Positions 63,701 to 64,000 of a DNA stretch of 64,000 bases are shown piece by piece. The position numbers and the translations under genes were made by a program. How positions within the stretch are numbered: position 1 is the first letter of the stretch; every line of letters starts with the position of its first letter. The notes under the pieces were generated by a model that did not search any database, had not been told where the DNA came from, and saw only the letters and a program-made list of their open reading frames with translations. This DNA is from Chitinophaga sp. XS-30 (GTDB lineage Bacteria > Bacteroidota > Bacteroidia > Chitinophagales > Chitinophagaceae): NCBI RefSeq assembly GCF_008086345.1, contig NZ_CP043006.1:1982032-2046031 (forward strand). Direction: 5' to 3'.

Positions 63701-64000
63701 AAAGCTGAATGTTAGGTGTTAGAAATGGCTATAAGCTAGTTGGCATACCGCAGCCATTTGGAGAATTAAGATAAGGTGCTTTTTTTAGATGTTGTAACAT
63801 CTGAAACGGGAAATTATAAGGCACTCCCGGGGTAATCTACCAGGGATATACGAAATCCTGCCCCGGGGCGATTTCCCAGTAGTATATATATTATAATATA
63901 AATTATATGATGTTTATCAAGGATTTAATATGAAAAATTAGATCAAAATGCCTTAATTTTATGATTATAGTCATACACCTTATTCAATTTTCATGGTAAT
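63701..64000. other. AT-rich right-edge spacer with nested hairpins
   Basis: No gene visible. AGATGTTGTAACATCT at 63787-63802 is an interrupted palindrome. Three nested stems follow: GGGAAAT/ATTTCCC (63808-63814 with 63871-63877), CCCGGGG/CCCCGGG (63826-63832 with 63861-63867) and CAGGGAT/ATCCTG (63841-63847 with 63855-63860). A run of TA repeats comes next at 63880-63910. It may be the control region of the AraC gene or a structured RNA end. Confidence 0.5.

Overview
The window is from a Bacteroidota chromosome, most likely the Chitinophagaceae (Chitinophaga-like). This rests on two ECF sigma/FecR/TonB-receptor cassettes, a SusC/SusD pair, GH92 and GH88 enzymes, a flexirubin-type pigment locus, and several promoters of the Bacteroidota form (TTG, 18-20 nt spacer, TAnnTTTG). 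GC is about 50-55% by eye over most of the window. An AT-rich patch covers roughly 59.5-62.7 kb. I saw no rRNA, tRNA, CRISPR array or transposase gene.

Left arm (1-9.9 kb, all minus strand): a sigma/FecR/TonB-receptor cassette with the receptor cut by the left edge; an ATP-dependent DNA ligase coupled to an MBL-fold exonuclease; an ABC-type substrate-binding lipoprotein; and guaA with a promoter that nearly touches its start codon. From 10.0 to 19.3 kb (plus strand): a DUF2807 lipoprotein, then a partial flexirubin/dialkylresorcinol cluster. That cluster holds darA, darB, a small unknown protein, a BtrH-N protein, an ABC exporter pair, an acyl carrier protein, an active ketosynthase and a ketosynthase homologue that has lost its catalytic residues. 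The remaining pigment genes are not in the window.

Middle (19.3-30.3 kb): an M14 carboxypeptidase, rpsT, the 2-oxoglutarate dehydrogenase E1 and E2 genes (E2 has two lipoyl domains), a serine hydrolase, a NOL1/NOP2/Sun rRNA methyltransferase and mnmA. From 30.4 to 42.4 kb lies a hexuronate and pectin-product region. uxaB-uxaC-kdgK-eda-MFS transporter face uxaA across a bidirectional terminator. Divergent from uxaA are kduI-kduD-lacI-GH88. The galacturonate branch and the unsaturated-uronate branch both make 2-keto-3-deoxygluconate, which KdgK and Eda turn into pyruvate and glyceraldehyde-3-phosphate. A perfect 14-bp LacI-type palindrome overlaps the probable kduI promoter.

Right arm (42.5-64 kb): a CPA2 antiporter, a copper P-type ATPase with a small HMA protein, an orphan lipoprotein, and a second LacI regulator followed by a GH92 enzyme. 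A second GH92 gene converges on the first. Then comes a polysaccharide-utilisation locus in the unusual order FecR, 67-aa protein, sigma factor, terminator, susC, susD. It is followed by an oppositely oriented AraC / MauE-like / DUF6520-like trio. The susC 3' end, susD and the two small membrane/exported genes are AT-rich, which suggests exchange of the ligand-specific part of the locus.
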